Shown here piece after piece: positions 35,809 through 45,381 of a DNA stretch of 64,000 nucleotides. The notes below the pieces were generated by a model, which searched no databases, was not told the origin of the DNA, and worked only from the letters and a program-made list of their open reading frames with translations. The position numbers and the translations under genes are program-made. The DNA is from Bacteroidia bacterium. Lineage in GTDB: Bacteria > Bacteroidota > Bacteroidia > Bacteroidales > Azobacteroidaceae. The stretch lies in NCBI GenBank assembly GCA_025996865.1, contig BNTV01000006.1, forward strand, positions 18,261-82,260, in the 5' to 3' direction. How positions within the stretch are numbered: the stretch's first letter is position 1; each line of letters opens with the position of its first letter.

Positions 35809-37059
35809 TTATTCTTCTTCAAACTCAGCTTTCAGGATAGTAAGTACTTCATCCACAGTACCTTCTTCCAAATCCGCTTTTTCTATAATCTCATCGCGAT
35901 TCATCGCCAAAACATTCTTGGCTGTATAACAGCCGATGTTTTTCAATGCTTCGATCACCCACGCTTCGATTTCATCTGAAAATTCGTCCAGATAAATATC
36001 TTCTCCGTCAATATCCACATCCCGGAATACGTCGATGGTATATTCCGTCAGCATACTTGCCAATTTGATATTCAGCCCGCCTTTTCCGATGGCCAAGGAA
36101 ACTTCTTCGGGGCGTAGATAAACTTCCGCTTTTTTATCCGTATCATGAATTTTTATAGACGATATTTTTGCCGGACTTAAAGCTCTTTGAATGAACAGAG
36201 CCGTATTGGCTGTGTAGTTTACGACGTCGATGTTTTCGTTACACAACTCCCGGACGATTCCATGAATACGCGCGCCTTTCATACCTACGCAGGCGCCAAC
36301 CGGATCAATGCGGTCGTCGTAGGATTCGACGGCTACTTTGGCTCTTTCGCCGGGGATGCGTGCGATTCGCTTAATCGTAATCAGTCCGTCATGGATTTCC
36401 GGCACTTCCAATTCAAACAGTCTTTGCATGAATAAGTTAGAGGTGCGGGAAAGAATGATTTTCGGATTATTATTTTGATTATCCACTTTTACTACGACTG
36501 CGCGACGGGTTTCGTTTTTGCGGAAAAAATCGCCCGGAATCTGTTCGCTTTTCGGGAGAATCAGTTCGTTATCTTCGTCGTCCAAAAGCAAAATTTCTTT
36601 TTTCCATATTTGATAGACTTCTGCGGAAATGATTTGTCCCACGCGGTCTTTATATTTCGTGTAAACGCTATCTTTCTGCAATTCCAGGATTTTGGAAGCC
36701 AAAGCCTGACGAAGATTCAAAACGGCTCTTCGTCCGAAACCGGCAAAATTCACTTCGTCGGTAATTTCTTCGCCGACTTCATAGTCAGAGTCAATCTTCT
36801 GCGCTTCGGACAATGTGATTTGTAAATTGGAGTCCGTCAGGTTGTCGTCGGGAACAACTTCCCGGTTTCGCCAAATTTCGAAATCGCCTTTATCGGGATT
36901 GATAATGATGTCGTAATTTTCGTCCGAACCGAACATTTTGCTGATTACATTGCGAAATGCTTCTTCGAGAATACTGATTAATGTCGTTCTGTCGATATTC
37001 TTATTTTCTTTGAATTCGGCAAAAGTATCGATCATGTTTACTTCTTGTCTCCTTGCCAT
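35809..37059 (-). CDS. nusA: Transcription termination/antitermination factor NusA
   Basis: A 416-residue NusA: N-terminal RNA polymerase-binding domain (1-125, NMIDTFAEFKENKNIDRTTL), S1 domain (about 130-200), two KH domains (ERAKVAVESYDDRIDPVGAC; LRPEEVSLAIGKGGLNIKLA) and an acidic C terminus. It binds RNA polymerase and nascent RNA. The start at 37059 (MARRQEVNM) fits related proteins; MIDTF is an alternative nine codons in. It lies 7 bases after rimP and 8 bases before infB. Confidence 0.96.
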   Translation of the reverse strand: MARRQEVNMIDTFAEFKENKNIDRTTLISILEEAFRNVISKMFGSDENYDIIINPDKGDFEIWRNREVVPDDNLTDSNLQITLSEAQKIDSDYEVGEEITDEVNFAGFGRRAVLNLRQALASKILELQKDSVYTKYKDRVGQIISAEVYQIWKKEILLLDDEDNELILPKSEQIPGDFFRKNETRRAVVVKVDNQNNNPKIILSRTSNLFMQRLFELEVPEIHDGLITIKRIARIPGERAKVAVESYDDRIDPVGACVGMKGARIHGIVRELCNENIDVVNYTANTALFIQRALSPAKISSIKIHDTDKKAEVYLRPEEVSLAIGKGGLNIKLASMLTEYTIDVFRDVDIDGEDIYLDEFSDEIEAWVIEALKNIGCYTAKNVLAMNRDEIIEKADLEEGTVDEVLTILKAEFEEE

Positions 37060-37066
37060 AAGTACT

Positions 37067-37534
37067 TTACTTGAATCTTATTAAATATTTCGTATGTTTA
37101 ATTTCACTGTAAGGAAAAGTCAGGTCTTCTTCGACCGTCACTTTTCGTTTGGCGCCTTCCGGTTTTACCTGTTTTTCCACCGTAAGCACAAAAGCTTCCG
37201 GCTCGGCGGATTTCAGGATTCCGGTATGTTTAACGCCTGTTTTTGCAAGCACTTCCACTTCGTTTCCCACATTTTTCAGGTATTGACGCAGTATTTTGAA
37301 CGGCTGACCGATTCCTGCCGAACCGACTTCCAGTTCGTAATCCTCCGTATCCCTGTCCAATTTGGATTCGATAAATTTGCTTAAAGAAATGCAGTCGTCA
37401 ATAGAAACCGCTTGGTCGTTATCAATCTCGACGACAATTGTATTATCCGGTCTTATGTCAATGTTAACCAAATAATTAGCCGAGTGCGCCAGAAAATCAT
37501 CTACTATTCCTTTTACCGTTTCTTTTTCTATCAT
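37067..37534 (-). CDS. rimP: Ribosome maturation factor RimP
   Basis: A 155-residue protein with the N-terminal alpha-beta domain (IDIRPDNTIVVEIDNDQAVS; DYELEVGSAGIGQPF) and the C-terminal Sm-like barrel. RimP helps 30S subunit assembly. The start at 37534 (MIEKETVKGIVDDF) is chosen because the upstream open frame crosses the leader hairpin and promoter. It leads the rimP-nusA-infB operon. Confidence 0.93.
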   Translation of the reverse strand: MIEKETVKGIVDDFLAHSANYLVNIDIRPDNTIVVEIDNDQAVSIDDCISLSKFIESKLDRDTEDYELEVGSAGIGQPFKILRQYLKNVGNEVEVLAKTGVKHTGILKSAEPEAFVLTVEKQVKPEGAKRKVTVEEDLTFPYSEIKHTKYLIRFK

Positions 37535-37549
37535 AAAATCAAATATAAA

Positions 37550-37567
37550 GGGGGGCTTCTGCCCCCC
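37550..37567 (-). promoter_or_regulatory. Leader hairpin before rimP
   Basis: A perfect 7-bp G/C stem (GGGGGGC / GCCCCCC) with a four-base loop, followed on the minus strand by TTTATATTT and then the rimP ATG about 15 bases further on. It is in the roughly 45-base leader and could act as an attenuator or limit ribosome access. Terminator-like shape, but the T run is interrupted. Confidence 0.5.
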
Positions 37568-37584
37568 TCCTCCTAAATTTGGTT

Positions 37585-37617
37585 GCAAAGGTAAGATTTT
37601 ATTTGATGACTGCCAAA
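37585..37617 (-). promoter_or_regulatory. Promoter of rimP-nusA-infB
   Basis: TTTG (37617-37614), 20 bases, TACCTTTGC (37593-37585) on the minus strand; full match to the -7 consensus. Confidence 0.7.
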
Positions 37618-37663
37618 TATTTATATAACTTTATTTGTCATATTGGTTAATAATACTTAAAAC

Positions 37664-37694
37664 TTGTATTTATGAGTATCTTTTTCTATCTTTG
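37664..37694 (+). promoter_or_regulatory. Promoter of the DUF2723 gene
   Basis: TTG (37664-37666), 20 bases, TATCTTTG (37687-37694). Divergent from the rimP promoter. The predicted start of transcription is about 27 bases before the ATG at 37728. Confidence 0.65.
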
Positions 37695-37727
37695 CGCAAA
37701 ATTTTTCACACAATACCGGTAATATAT

Positions 37728-40700
37728 ATGAAAACATTTAAATTGGTAAATAACATTCTGGGATGGATTGTTTTCGCCATAGCGGCAGTTACTTATTTGA
37801 TGACGATAGAGCCTACGGCCAGTTTTTGGGATTGCGGCGAGTTTATTGTTTCTGCCTATAAATTAGAAGTAGGACATCCTCCCGGAAACCCGATTTTTAT
37901 GATGATGGCCAACTTATTTACTCAATTGACTTCCGACCCTTCCTTAAAGGCGACGATGGTAAATGGTATGTCGGCTATTTTCAGCGCTTTAACAATATTA
38001 TTCTTATTTTGGACAATTACCCATTTGGCAAGGAAAATATTTGTTCCCGACGGCAGGACTGAAATGTCGCTTTCCAAGATGATTTCAATTCTCGGTTGCG
38101 GTGCGGTAGGCGCTTTGGCTTATACCTGGTCTGATACGTTCTGGTTCTCGGCGGTTGAAGGGGAAGTATATGCGTTGTCATCATTGATGACCGGGCTGGT
38201 TTTTTGGGTGATTTTGAAATGGGAAGATGTGGCCGATGAACCTCATTCCGATCGTTGGCTGATATTAATCGCCTATTTGATGGGTGTTTCGATTGCCGTC
38301 CACTTGTTGAACCTGCTTTGTATTCCTGCAATTGTGCTGGTTTATTACTACAAAAAATATCCCCGTCCGAATCTGAAAGGCTCGTTGATTGCCTTGCTGG
38401 TTTCCTTTGTGATTGTGGGCATTATGCTTTACGGTGTCATTCAGGGACTGGTGAAAGTAGCCGGTTGGTTTGAATTGTTGTTTGTTAATGATTTCGGTTT
38501 GCCGTACAATACGGGAGTCGGTTTCTATATCTTTTTGGCTTTTGCCGTTCTGGCTTGGAGTATTTGGGAAACGATGCGGGAAAAATACAATCCGGTAAGG
38601 GCGAAAATTGCTTTTTTGCTTTCAGTCGCTTTGTTGGGAATTCCGTTCATAGGAAACAATCCGGTAATAGGGATTGTCATTTTAATTGTTTTAGGTATTT
38701 ACTTTTTCAGAAGCAAGAAACTGAATCCGGCTGCACTCAACACCATTCTGATTGGTTTATTCGTTATAACTATCGGTTATTCGTCTTATGCACTGATTAT
38801 GATTCGTTCGGCGGCGAATACGCCCATGGATCAAAACTCGCCCGAAGACATTTTTACTTTGAGGGAATATTTATCGCGTGAACAATACGGACAAACGCCT
38901 TTGATTCACGGACAGACTTTCGTTGCCGATACGAAAAGAGTCAGACAGGGAAATATGTTAAGTACTGCTACAAAGGATGAAGGCCCTGTTTGGACGCAAA
39001 TTGCCAAAAGCGATCCCGCGGAGAAAGACCATTATTTTATTTCCAAAAGAAAAGAAACGGTTTTGTATCCGGAAGAATTGTGTACGATTTTCCCGCGCAT
39101 GTACAGCAAAGAACATGCGGAGGCATATAAAGATTGGTGCAATTTCAAAGGGAAACGAGTCAAATACAAAGAATATGACGGCGCTCCTTCACAGATAATA
39201 ATTGCACCGACTTTTTTCGAAAACCTGAAATTTTTCCTCTCCTACCAAGTCAACTTTATGTATTGGCGGTATTTTATGTGGAATTTTGCCGGACGGCAAA
39301 ATGAAATTCAAGGAAACGGTGAAGTCGCAAACGGCAAATGGATAAGCGGTATCAAATTCATTGATAAGTGGCATGCCGGACCGCAGGATGATTTACCGGA
39401 CTTCATCGCAAAAAACAAGGGACATAACAAATTTTACATGTTACCCCTTTTGCTTGGCCTTTTGGGTATTTTCTTCCAAGTATATTCCGGGAAAAAAGGG
39501 ACACAAGATTTCTGGGTTGTATTCCTCCTGTTTTTCATGACCGGTTTGGCCATTGTGCTTTATTTGAATCAGACGCCCAATCAGCCGCGTGAACGGGATT
39601 ATGCGTATGCCGGCTCGTTCTATGCTTTCTGCATTTGGATCGGGCTGGGCGTTGGCTTGATTGAAAAGCTATTGCATAAATACGCTAAACTTTCCCAATT
39701 GCCGGCTGCAATTGCGGCTTCCGTATTGTGTCTGCTGATTCCCATTCAAATGGTTTCGCAGACCTGGGACGATCACGATCGCTCGAAAAGGTATCTTTGC
39801 CACGATTTCGGGTTTAATTACCTTTCGACTTGCGAACCCAATGCGGTCATTTTCACTATGGGTGACAACGATACTTTCCCGCTCTGGTACGCTCAGGAAG
39901 TGGAAGGTTACCGCACGGACGTCCGTGTTTGTAATTTGAGTTATCTGCAAACCGACTGGTATATCGACCAAATGAAACGCCAGGCATACGAGTCCGCTGC
40001 ACTTCCTATTTCGTGGAAGAAAACCGAATATATACAGGGAAAACATGATATCGCTTTAATTCTCGAACCCAGCGAAAAGCCTCAGGATGTAGCTTACGCT
40101 TTGGCGAGGGTTAAATCCGATGACAATCGCGTGAAAAAAGTAGGAAAATATCCACCCATAGATAACATTCGCACCAATCTGTTGTATATCCCTATTGATA
40201 CGGCTGCGGTAATCAAATCGGGAGTGGTGAAACCGGAACAGGCTGATTGGCTGACGGATAAAATGTACATTTATCTCGGTCCTAAATACAATGCCAATCA
40301 AGAAGAAGTCGTACCCGAGAAATCCGCCTTGTATAAACAGGAAATGATGATTCTCGATATGTTGAGGAATAACGAAGACTGGTCGCGTCCGTTCTATTTC
40401 GCAACTACCGTAGGACCGGATCAATACATCAGGATGGAAAATTATTTCCGTCAGGATGGCGTTGCCTACAGGATTGTTCCTTATGATGTAACCCAAGAAG
40501 GAAGAAATATTGATACGGATATTCTGTACGAAAATCTGATGAAAAAATACCGCTGGGGTAATCTGGATAAACCGGGATTATATATTGATGCCAATTCCAT
40601 GCGGATGTCAAGGGTATTCCGGTCGATGTTCGGTACCTTGGGAACGCGGTTGGTAGCCGAAGGTAAGAACGAAAAGGCAATTGAAGCCATGGATTATGCC

Positions 40701-41048
40701 GTGAAGTCGATTCCCGATTACAATGTGCCTTATGATTTCTATTCGATGAACCAGATTACTCAGGCTTACATTACGGCAGGAGATACGGCTAAAGCCAAAC
40801 AAATCAACGACATTATGGTAGAATCCACGATGAAAGAGTTGGATTGGTACACAAGGCTCAACGATAAAGATTACGCATCGGTATATTCCGATATTAGAAA
40901 TGATTTGTATCTTATGAGTTATTTCCTGCAATTCTATGAAGCAATAGATCCCCAAAAACATGAATCCATTTCGAAAAATTATGATCGTTATGTTCAACGA
41001 TATGAGAATGCTTCAAAGAGGATGAACAGGGGCGGAGCAAACAGATAA
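37728..41048 (+). CDS. DUF2723 family multi-pass membrane protein (glycosyltransferase-like)
   Basis: A 1106-residue protein. The N-terminal half has about ten or more membrane helices, with the family signature EPTASFWDCGEFIVSAYKLE in the first periplasmic loop. The C-terminal half is soluble, with a helical repeat-like tail (about 950-1090). DUF2723 proteins resemble GT-C glycosyltransferases such as protein O-mannosyltransferases and are widespread in Bacteroidota; the acceptor is unknown to me. The start at 37728 (MKTFKLVNNILG) agrees with the promoter; a longer frame would begin upstream of the -7 element. It is followed after 2 bases by a polysaccharide deacetylase. Confidence 0.85.
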   Translation: MKTFKLVNNILGWIVFAIAAVTYLMTIEPTASFWDCGEFIVSAYKLEVGHPPGNPIFMMMANLFTQLTSDPSLKATMVNGMSAIFSALTILFLFWTITHLARKIFVPDGRTEMSLSKMISILGCGAVGALAYTWSDTFWFSAVEGEVYALSSLMTGLVFWVILKWEDVADEPHSDRWLILIAYLMGVSIAVHLLNLLCIPAIVLVYYYKKYPRPNLKGSLIALLVSFVIVGIMLYGVIQGLVKVAGWFELLFVNDFGLPYNTGVGFYIFLAFAVLAWSIWETMREKYNPVRAKIAFLLSVALLGIPFIGNNPVIGIVILIVLGIYFFRSKKLNPAALNTILIGLFVITIGYSSYALIMIRSAANTPMDQNSPEDIFTLREYLSREQYGQTPLIHGQTFVADTKRVRQGNMLSTATKDEGPVWTQIAKSDPAEKDHYFISKRKETVLYPEELCTIFPRMYSKEHAEAYKDWCNFKGKRVKYKEYDGAPSQIIIAPTFFENLKFFLSYQVNFMYWRYFMWNFAGRQNEIQGNGEVANGKWISGIKFIDKWHAGPQDDLPDFIAKNKGHNKFYMLPLLLGLLGIFFQVYSGKKGTQDFWVVFLLFFMTGLAIVLYLNQTPNQPRERDYAYAGSFYAFCIWIGLGVGLIEKLLHKYAKLSQLPAAIAASVLCLLIPIQMVSQTWDDHDRSKRYLCHDFGFNYLSTCEPNAVIFTMGDNDTFPLWYAQEVEGYRTDVRVCNLSYLQTDWYIDQMKRQAYESAALPISWKKTEYIQGKHDIALILEPSEKPQDVAYALARVKSDDNRVKKVGKYPPIDNIRTNLLYIPIDTAAVIKSGVVKPEQADWLTDKMYIYLGPKYNANQEEVVPEKSALYKQEMMILDMLRNNEDWSRPFYFATTVGPDQYIRMENYFRQDGVAYRIVPYDVTQEGRNIDTDILYENLMKKYRWGNLDKPGLYIDANSMRMSRVFRSMFGTLGTRLVAEGKNEKAIEAMDYAVKSIPDYNVPYDFYSMNQITQAYITAGDTAKAKQINDIMVESTMKELDWYTRLNDKDYASVYSDIRNDLYLMSYFLQFYEAIDPQKHESISKNYDRYVQRYENASKRMNRGGANR

Positions 41049-41050
41049 AC

Positions 41051-41665
41051 ATGTTGATAGAGCGCCCCCCTAAAATATACCGCGGTTTTTACAGCGGTTC
41101 CCATTGGAGATTCAACACCGGCGAAAAAGCCGTGTATCTCACATTCGACGACGGACCCATTCCGGAGATGACGCCCTGGGTTTTGGACTTGTTGGACAAA
41201 TACGGCATTAAGGCTACTTTTTTCTGTGTGGGAGACAATGTCCGCAAATATCCGGAGATTTACCAAATGGTACGAGACCGCGGGCACAATGTGGGTAATC
41301 ATACTTTTCACCATCTGCAAGGATGGAAAGTGGATAAAGAAACTTATCTCAAGGACATTGAAGAGGCGGCGAAGCTGATAAACAGTAAATTATTCCGTCC
41401 TCCGCACGGGCACATGGGTTTGCCGCAATTTTACACGCTGAAAAAGAAATACAAGGTGATCATGTGGGACGTTATAACCCGCGACTACAGCCGGTTGATG
41501 ACTTCCGACGAAGTATTTGAAGTTGTAAAAAAATATACCCGCAACGGTTCGATTATTGTGTTCCACGATTCTTTGAAATCGGGCGACCGCATGAAAGAAT
41601 CTTTGCCCCGCTCTCTCGATTGGTTGATAGAGCAGGGTTACAGTTTCCGGTTGATTGAAGAATAG
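41051..41665 (+). CDS. Polysaccharide deacetylase (NodB homology domain)
   Basis: A 204-residue carbohydrate esterase family 4 enzyme. Motifs: TFDDGP (residues about 30-35, catalytic base and metal Asp), NHTFHH (metal His pair), RPPHGH, MWDVITRDY and IIVFHDSLK. These de-N-acetylate peptidoglycan, chitin oligomers or similar sugars. No signal peptide is visible, so the site of action is open. It is 2 bases downstream of the DUF2723 gene, consistent with joint envelope-glycan work. Confidence 0.88.
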   Translation: MLIERPPKIYRGFYSGSHWRFNTGEKAVYLTFDDGPIPEMTPWVLDLLDKYGIKATFFCVGDNVRKYPEIYQMVRDRGHNVGNHTFHHLQGWKVDKETYLKDIEEAAKLINSKLFRPPHGHMGLPQFYTLKKKYKVIMWDVITRDYSRLMTSDEVFEVVKKYTRNGSIIVFHDSLKSGDRMKESLPRSLDWLIEQGYSFRLIEE

Positions 41666-41667
41666 AG

Positions 41668-43833
41668 TTACCGGTATTTCAAATAATCCTCAAAATACCG
41701 GGTAATCTTCTCATGCAAATGCACCCGATCCGTTCCGGTCATATTATGCCCATGCCCGGGATACACAAAATAATCGGGATAAGTCCGCGCGGTAATACAC
41801 GCTTTCAGAAAGGAGAGGCTGTTTTGCCAAACGACCGTCGGGTCTTGGTCGCCATGAATAATCAAGAACCGCCCTTTCAGATTTCCGGCTAAGTTGTTCA
41901 TATTGGTTTGCTCATACCCATCGGGATTTTCCTGAGGCGCATCCATGTATCGTTCGCCGTACATGATTTCGTAATATTTCCAATCAATGACCGGGCCGCC
42001 GGCGACTCCCACTTTGAAAATTTCCGGATGACGGAGCATCAGGTTGGTTGACATAAAACCGCCGTAACTCCAACCGTGAACGCCAATCCGTTCTTTATCA
42101 ACGTATGGCAAGGATTGGAGAAATTTCACGCCGCACATCTGGTCGGCAGTTTCGGTAATGCCCAATTGCCGGTGAATAACGCTTTCAAATTCAAATCCGC
42201 GGTTGGACGTACCTCGATTATCCATCGAAAAAACAATGTATCCTTTTTGCGCCATATACAGGCTCCAACCTCGTGCCGAAGCCAGCCAATCGTTTTTAAT
42301 CATTTGACTGTGAGGTCCTCCGTACACATAAATCACAACAGGATATTTTTTATCCGGATCAAAATCCGCCGGTTTAATCAGGTGGTAATACAGATCGGTT
42401 TTGCCGTCTGCTGCTTTGAGAGAACCTAAGGAAATTTTCGGAAAAACATAGTCTTTATACGGATTTTCAGCCGTTTGCAAACGGACAGGTTTGTATTTTG
42501 TGGAAACCGCCGCACTAATCAGGTTAATATTGAGGGGCGTATTTAAATGAGAGAAACGTTCTAAAAGGTATTTACCCGACAAACTCAATTGGGCATTGTG
42601 CACGCCCGGTTCAAAAGTCAGTTGTGTCTTTTGGGCAGTTTTCAAATTTACTTTATAAACTTGAAATTCAATGGGATTTAGTTCATTAGACACTACAAAA
42701 ATCTGTTTTTCGTCCTCGTCCAAGCCCAATGCAGCGGTAATATCATAATTGCCGGAAGTTAACGGGCGAATCAGTTTCCCGGTCGTATCGTACAGATACA
42801 GATGGTTATAGCCGCTTCGTTTGCTCTGCCAAATAAATTGATCGGGCGTTTTTTTCAGGAATAACAAAGGATTTTCCGGTTCTACGTAACGGTCGTTGTG
42901 TTCTTCGAACAAAGTACGGGTTTTTTCTCCGGTCGTAATATCGTATTGATTGAGTTGCAGGTGATTCTGCTCGCGGTTCAATTCGGCGATATAGATGTAT
43001 TTCTCGTTCGGATCCCAGGAAATATTGGTCAGATAATGGTCTTTGGGTTCACCGGTTTTCAAGTAAGTGGTTTTTCCGGTTGAAAGTTCGTAAATGCCCA
43101 CTATTACCTCATGGCTTGTCATTCCGGCCATCGGGTATTTAATGTTTTTCAATTCGGCTTCCCGTTTGAAAATATCAACCAAAGGATAATCGCCGACCAT
43201 GGTTTCGTCCATGCGGTAAAACGCCAGAAAATTTCCTTTGGGCGACCAAAAAGTTCCTTTTCTTATACCGAATTCATTGCGATGTACGGCTTGCCCATAA
43301 ACCATATAAGGATTGGAATCTTCGGCAATCGCAACGGTATTTCCTTCTGTCCCGGAGATATAAAGATTATTTTCCCGCGTAAAAACAAACCGTTTGTTTT
43401 CGGAACAAAAATCGGTATTTGCCCAATCTTTTTTTCTCGGTATTTCAAAAGCAACTGTTTTATTTCTCAAATCCAAGTAGAATTGTTTCTCTTTCGCCGG
43501 CAGAAAAACAGTCGCAAATGGTTGATTTTCAATTGAGACGAACGAAAGCCGATTCAAGTTGATGTCTTTCTCATTTAGTAATGTAATCAGTTCGCTTTGA
43601 GTGAGTAGCGTTTTTTTCTCATCCGGTTTTTGAGGATTGGCAATCCATATTTCATTTTCATCCGAAAATACCAAATCATCACCGTACCATTGAACTTTGT
43701 AAGTGGTTTTAGGAGTAAAATTCGTGTACGTCTTCCCTCCGGGAATCAAATCTTCAACCGTAAGTACTTTTTCCTGAGCCATTAGATTCATCTCAAAAAA
43801 CAAGCAAGCAAATAGACCAATAAAATATTTCAT
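41668..43833 (-). CDS. Dipeptidyl-peptidase IV (S9 family serine peptidase)
   Basis: A 721-residue exported peptidase with a signal peptide (cleavage after residue 19, LMAQ). Residues about 40-480 form the beta-propeller; the C-terminal alpha/beta-hydrolase has GWSYGG (nucleophile Ser near residue 588), HGDQDPTV (Asp near 662) and YPGHGHNM (His near 693). The propeller contains FYRMDETMV, similar to the DPP4 Glu motif. It removes X-Pro dipeptides from peptides in the periplasm. It converges with the deacetylase gene, 2 bases apart. Confidence 0.92.
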   Translation of the reverse strand: MKYFIGLFACLFFEMNLMAQEKVLTVEDLIPGGKTYTNFTPKTTYKVQWYGDDLVFSDENEIWIANPQKPDEKKTLLTQSELITLLNEKDINLNRLSFVSIENQPFATVFLPAKEKQFYLDLRNKTVAFEIPRKKDWANTDFCSENKRFVFTRENNLYISGTEGNTVAIAEDSNPYMVYGQAVHRNEFGIRKGTFWSPKGNFLAFYRMDETMVGDYPLVDIFKREAELKNIKYPMAGMTSHEVIVGIYELSTGKTTYLKTGEPKDHYLTNISWDPNEKYIYIAELNREQNHLQLNQYDITTGEKTRTLFEEHNDRYVEPENPLLFLKKTPDQFIWQSKRSGYNHLYLYDTTGKLIRPLTSGNYDITAALGLDEDEKQIFVVSNELNPIEFQVYKVNLKTAQKTQLTFEPGVHNAQLSLSGKYLLERFSHLNTPLNINLISAAVSTKYKPVRLQTAENPYKDYVFPKISLGSLKAADGKTDLYYHLIKPADFDPDKKYPVVIYVYGGPHSQMIKNDWLASARGWSLYMAQKGYIVFSMDNRGTSNRGFEFESVIHRQLGITETADQMCGVKFLQSLPYVDKERIGVHGWSYGGFMSTNLMLRHPEIFKVGVAGGPVIDWKYYEIMYGERYMDAPQENPDGYEQTNMNNLAGNLKGRFLIIHGDQDPTVVWQNSLSFLKACITARTYPDYFVYPGHGHNMTGTDRVHLHEKITRYFEDYLKYR

Positions 43834-43852
43834 TCTTAATACATTTTTAATT

Positions 43853-43861
43853 GCAAATTTA
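43853..43861 (-). promoter_or_regulatory. -7 element of the DPP IV gene
   Basis: TAAATTTGC on the minus strand matches TAnnTTTG, about 20 bases before the start codon. Confidence 0.55.
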
Positions 43862-43877
43862 TAAATAAAATTTCACA

Positions 43878-45149
43878 TTAATTTCCATCTTGTACCAATT
43901 TTTTGATATGTCGTTTAATATAAATATCTATGTATAGATAATGTATTGCACTAACTACGGAAATCAAAAGAATCATATAGTTAAATGTTAGCCGGTTTGA
44001 AAATAAAACCAACAACAGAATTTGCGAGAAAATATTTGAGAAATTAAAACACAACTCAAATTTTTGTTTTCGTAAAATATCAACGATCGAGCTGACCGGC
44101 GAATAATTGGAATTGAACAAAATAAAAACCGCAAAGTATTTAATGATTTCGCCGGATGCAATCCATGCTTTTCCGAAAAGGAATCCGAAAATTCCGCCGC
44201 CCCAGATTGACAAAATTAGAAGCGTAGGGAAAACCAAAATGAAAATCATTTTCTGAAATTTTGTCGTAAAACCGATTAATTGGTCTTTGGAATGGAGATA
44301 GATTTCATTTGCTTCTTTCTTATAAACCTGCGAAATGGATGTAGAAAGTATGCTGAGCGGTTGCTTGATTAAATTGTTGGAAAAGAAATAGATACCTGCA
44401 AGTTCAATCGAATAGAAATAAGCAATCAACAAAGGCAAACCGATATTGGCGAAGGCATTCAGCAAAGAACCGGGCGTGGAATATTTGAAAAAATCCTTGT
44501 ATTCATTGAACATTTTTTTGATTTTCGCAACGGAAACCAATCTGTATGAGTGCATTCCTTCGTGTTTGACGAAAAAATAAATGAAAGCGGCAACAGCCAA
44601 AACATTGCCTGCCACTGTTCCGTAAATCAAACCCAAAGAGATACTTAAAACACCCAACAAGATTCTCGCCGCTGCAGAACCTATATTCAGAATAATTTTG
44701 GCCGACACCATTTTTTTGTATCCGTGTATGCGGTTGAACCAGTTGTCGAAGGAATTATAAACACCGGTACAAACGACCATAACCGGAACTAAATACAACC
44801 AACTGAAATTTGAAATATCCAATCTGTCTCTGAAAAACAGGCCCAAAAACACAACAATAATTGCCGATAACAATCCTGTTATCAGAGAATTAATTAAGCA
44901 TAACGCCAATAAATTCCGTGCGTCATTTGATTTTTCCGGTAAAATAATGGTCAATTCGTAGCGAAGCGTCGCAATAACCCCAACGATTCCCGTAACGGAA
45001 ATAAACAGGGACAAATCGCCATAATTATTATTGGTATATAAACGCGCTAAAATGATTGAGGCAATCATTGGAATCACTTGCGCAATGCCGGTTCCTGTAG
45101 AGAGCAGCAAGATGTTTTTCAGCAGGGAATTGACCTTGAATGACTTCAT
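43878..45149 (-). CDS. Polysaccharide/oligosaccharide flippase (Wzx-like)
   Basis: A 423-residue membrane protein with about 12-14 helices and the Polysacc_synt pattern (STGTGIAQVIPMIASIILAR; YGDLSLFISVTGIVG near the N terminus). Such proteins flip lipid-linked sugar units across the inner membrane for O-antigen, capsule or exopolysaccharide. No other polymer-assembly gene is next to it, so its partner cluster must be elsewhere or it acts alone. Confidence 0.85.
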   Translation of the reverse strand: MKSFKVNSLLKNILLLSTGTGIAQVIPMIASIILARLYTNNNYGDLSLFISVTGIVGVIATLRYELTIILPEKSNDARNLLALCLINSLITGLLSAIIVVFLGLFFRDRLDISNFSWLYLVPVMVVCTGVYNSFDNWFNRIHGYKKMVSAKIILNIGSAAARILLGVLSISLGLIYGTVAGNVLAVAAFIYFFVKHEGMHSYRLVSVAKIKKMFNEYKDFFKYSTPGSLLNAFANIGLPLLIAYFYSIELAGIYFFSNNLIKQPLSILSTSISQVYKKEANEIYLHSKDQLIGFTTKFQKMIFILVFPTLLILSIWGGGIFGFLFGKAWIASGEIIKYFAVFILFNSNYSPVSSIVDILRKQKFELCFNFSNIFSQILLLVLFSNRLTFNYMILLISVVSAIHYLYIDIYIKRHIKKLVQDGN

Positions 45150-45167
45150 AATGCCTTTTAATTTCAG

Positions 45168-45176
45168 GCAAATTTA
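45168..45176 (-). promoter_or_regulatory. -7 element of the flippase gene
   Basis: TAAATTTGC on the minus strand, 19 bases before the ATG; exact TAnnTTTG match. Confidence 0.55.
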
Positions 45177-45239
45177 CGTGATAAAAATGAATTTTCGCTG
45201 GTCTGCGAGTATATTTTTGGATTATTTGAAAAAATGTTT

Positions 45240-45248
45240 TACCTTTGC
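45240..45248 (+). promoter_or_regulatory. -7 element of tRNA-Met
   Basis: TACCTTTGC, with TTG about 20 bases upstream, 14 bases before the mature tRNA start. Confidence 0.6.
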
Positions 45249-45262
45249 GCCACGAAAATCAA

Positions 45263-45336
45263 GGCGAGATAGCTCAGTTGGTTAGAGCGCATGATTCATA
45301 ATCATGAGGTCCGGGGATCATAGCCCCGTCTCGCTA
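45263..45336 (+). tRNA. tRNA-Met (CAT anticodon)
   Basis: All four arms fold: acceptor GGCGAGA / TCTCGCT (first pair G-U), D arm GCTC/GAGC, anticodon stem CATGA/TCATG around loop TTCATAA (anticodon CAT), T stem CGGGG/CCCCG, discriminator A, no encoded CCA. The G1-U72 end pair and the arms fit an elongator Met tRNA; a CAT tRNA modified to read ATA (Ile2) cannot be excluded. The T loop is ATCATAG instead of the usual TTCRANY, so the positions that normally form T54-A58 are A and T. Confidence 0.88.
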
Positions 45337-45345
45337 CTTGGAAAT

Positions 45346-45380
45346 GAGAGGTTTACAAGAGATTGTGAGCCTCTTTTGTT
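45346..45380 (+). terminator. Terminator after tRNA-Met
   Basis: GAGAGGTTTAC pairs with GTGAGCCTCTT (several G-U pairs) and is followed by TTGTTTTT. Confidence 0.6.
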
Positions 45381-45381
45381 T

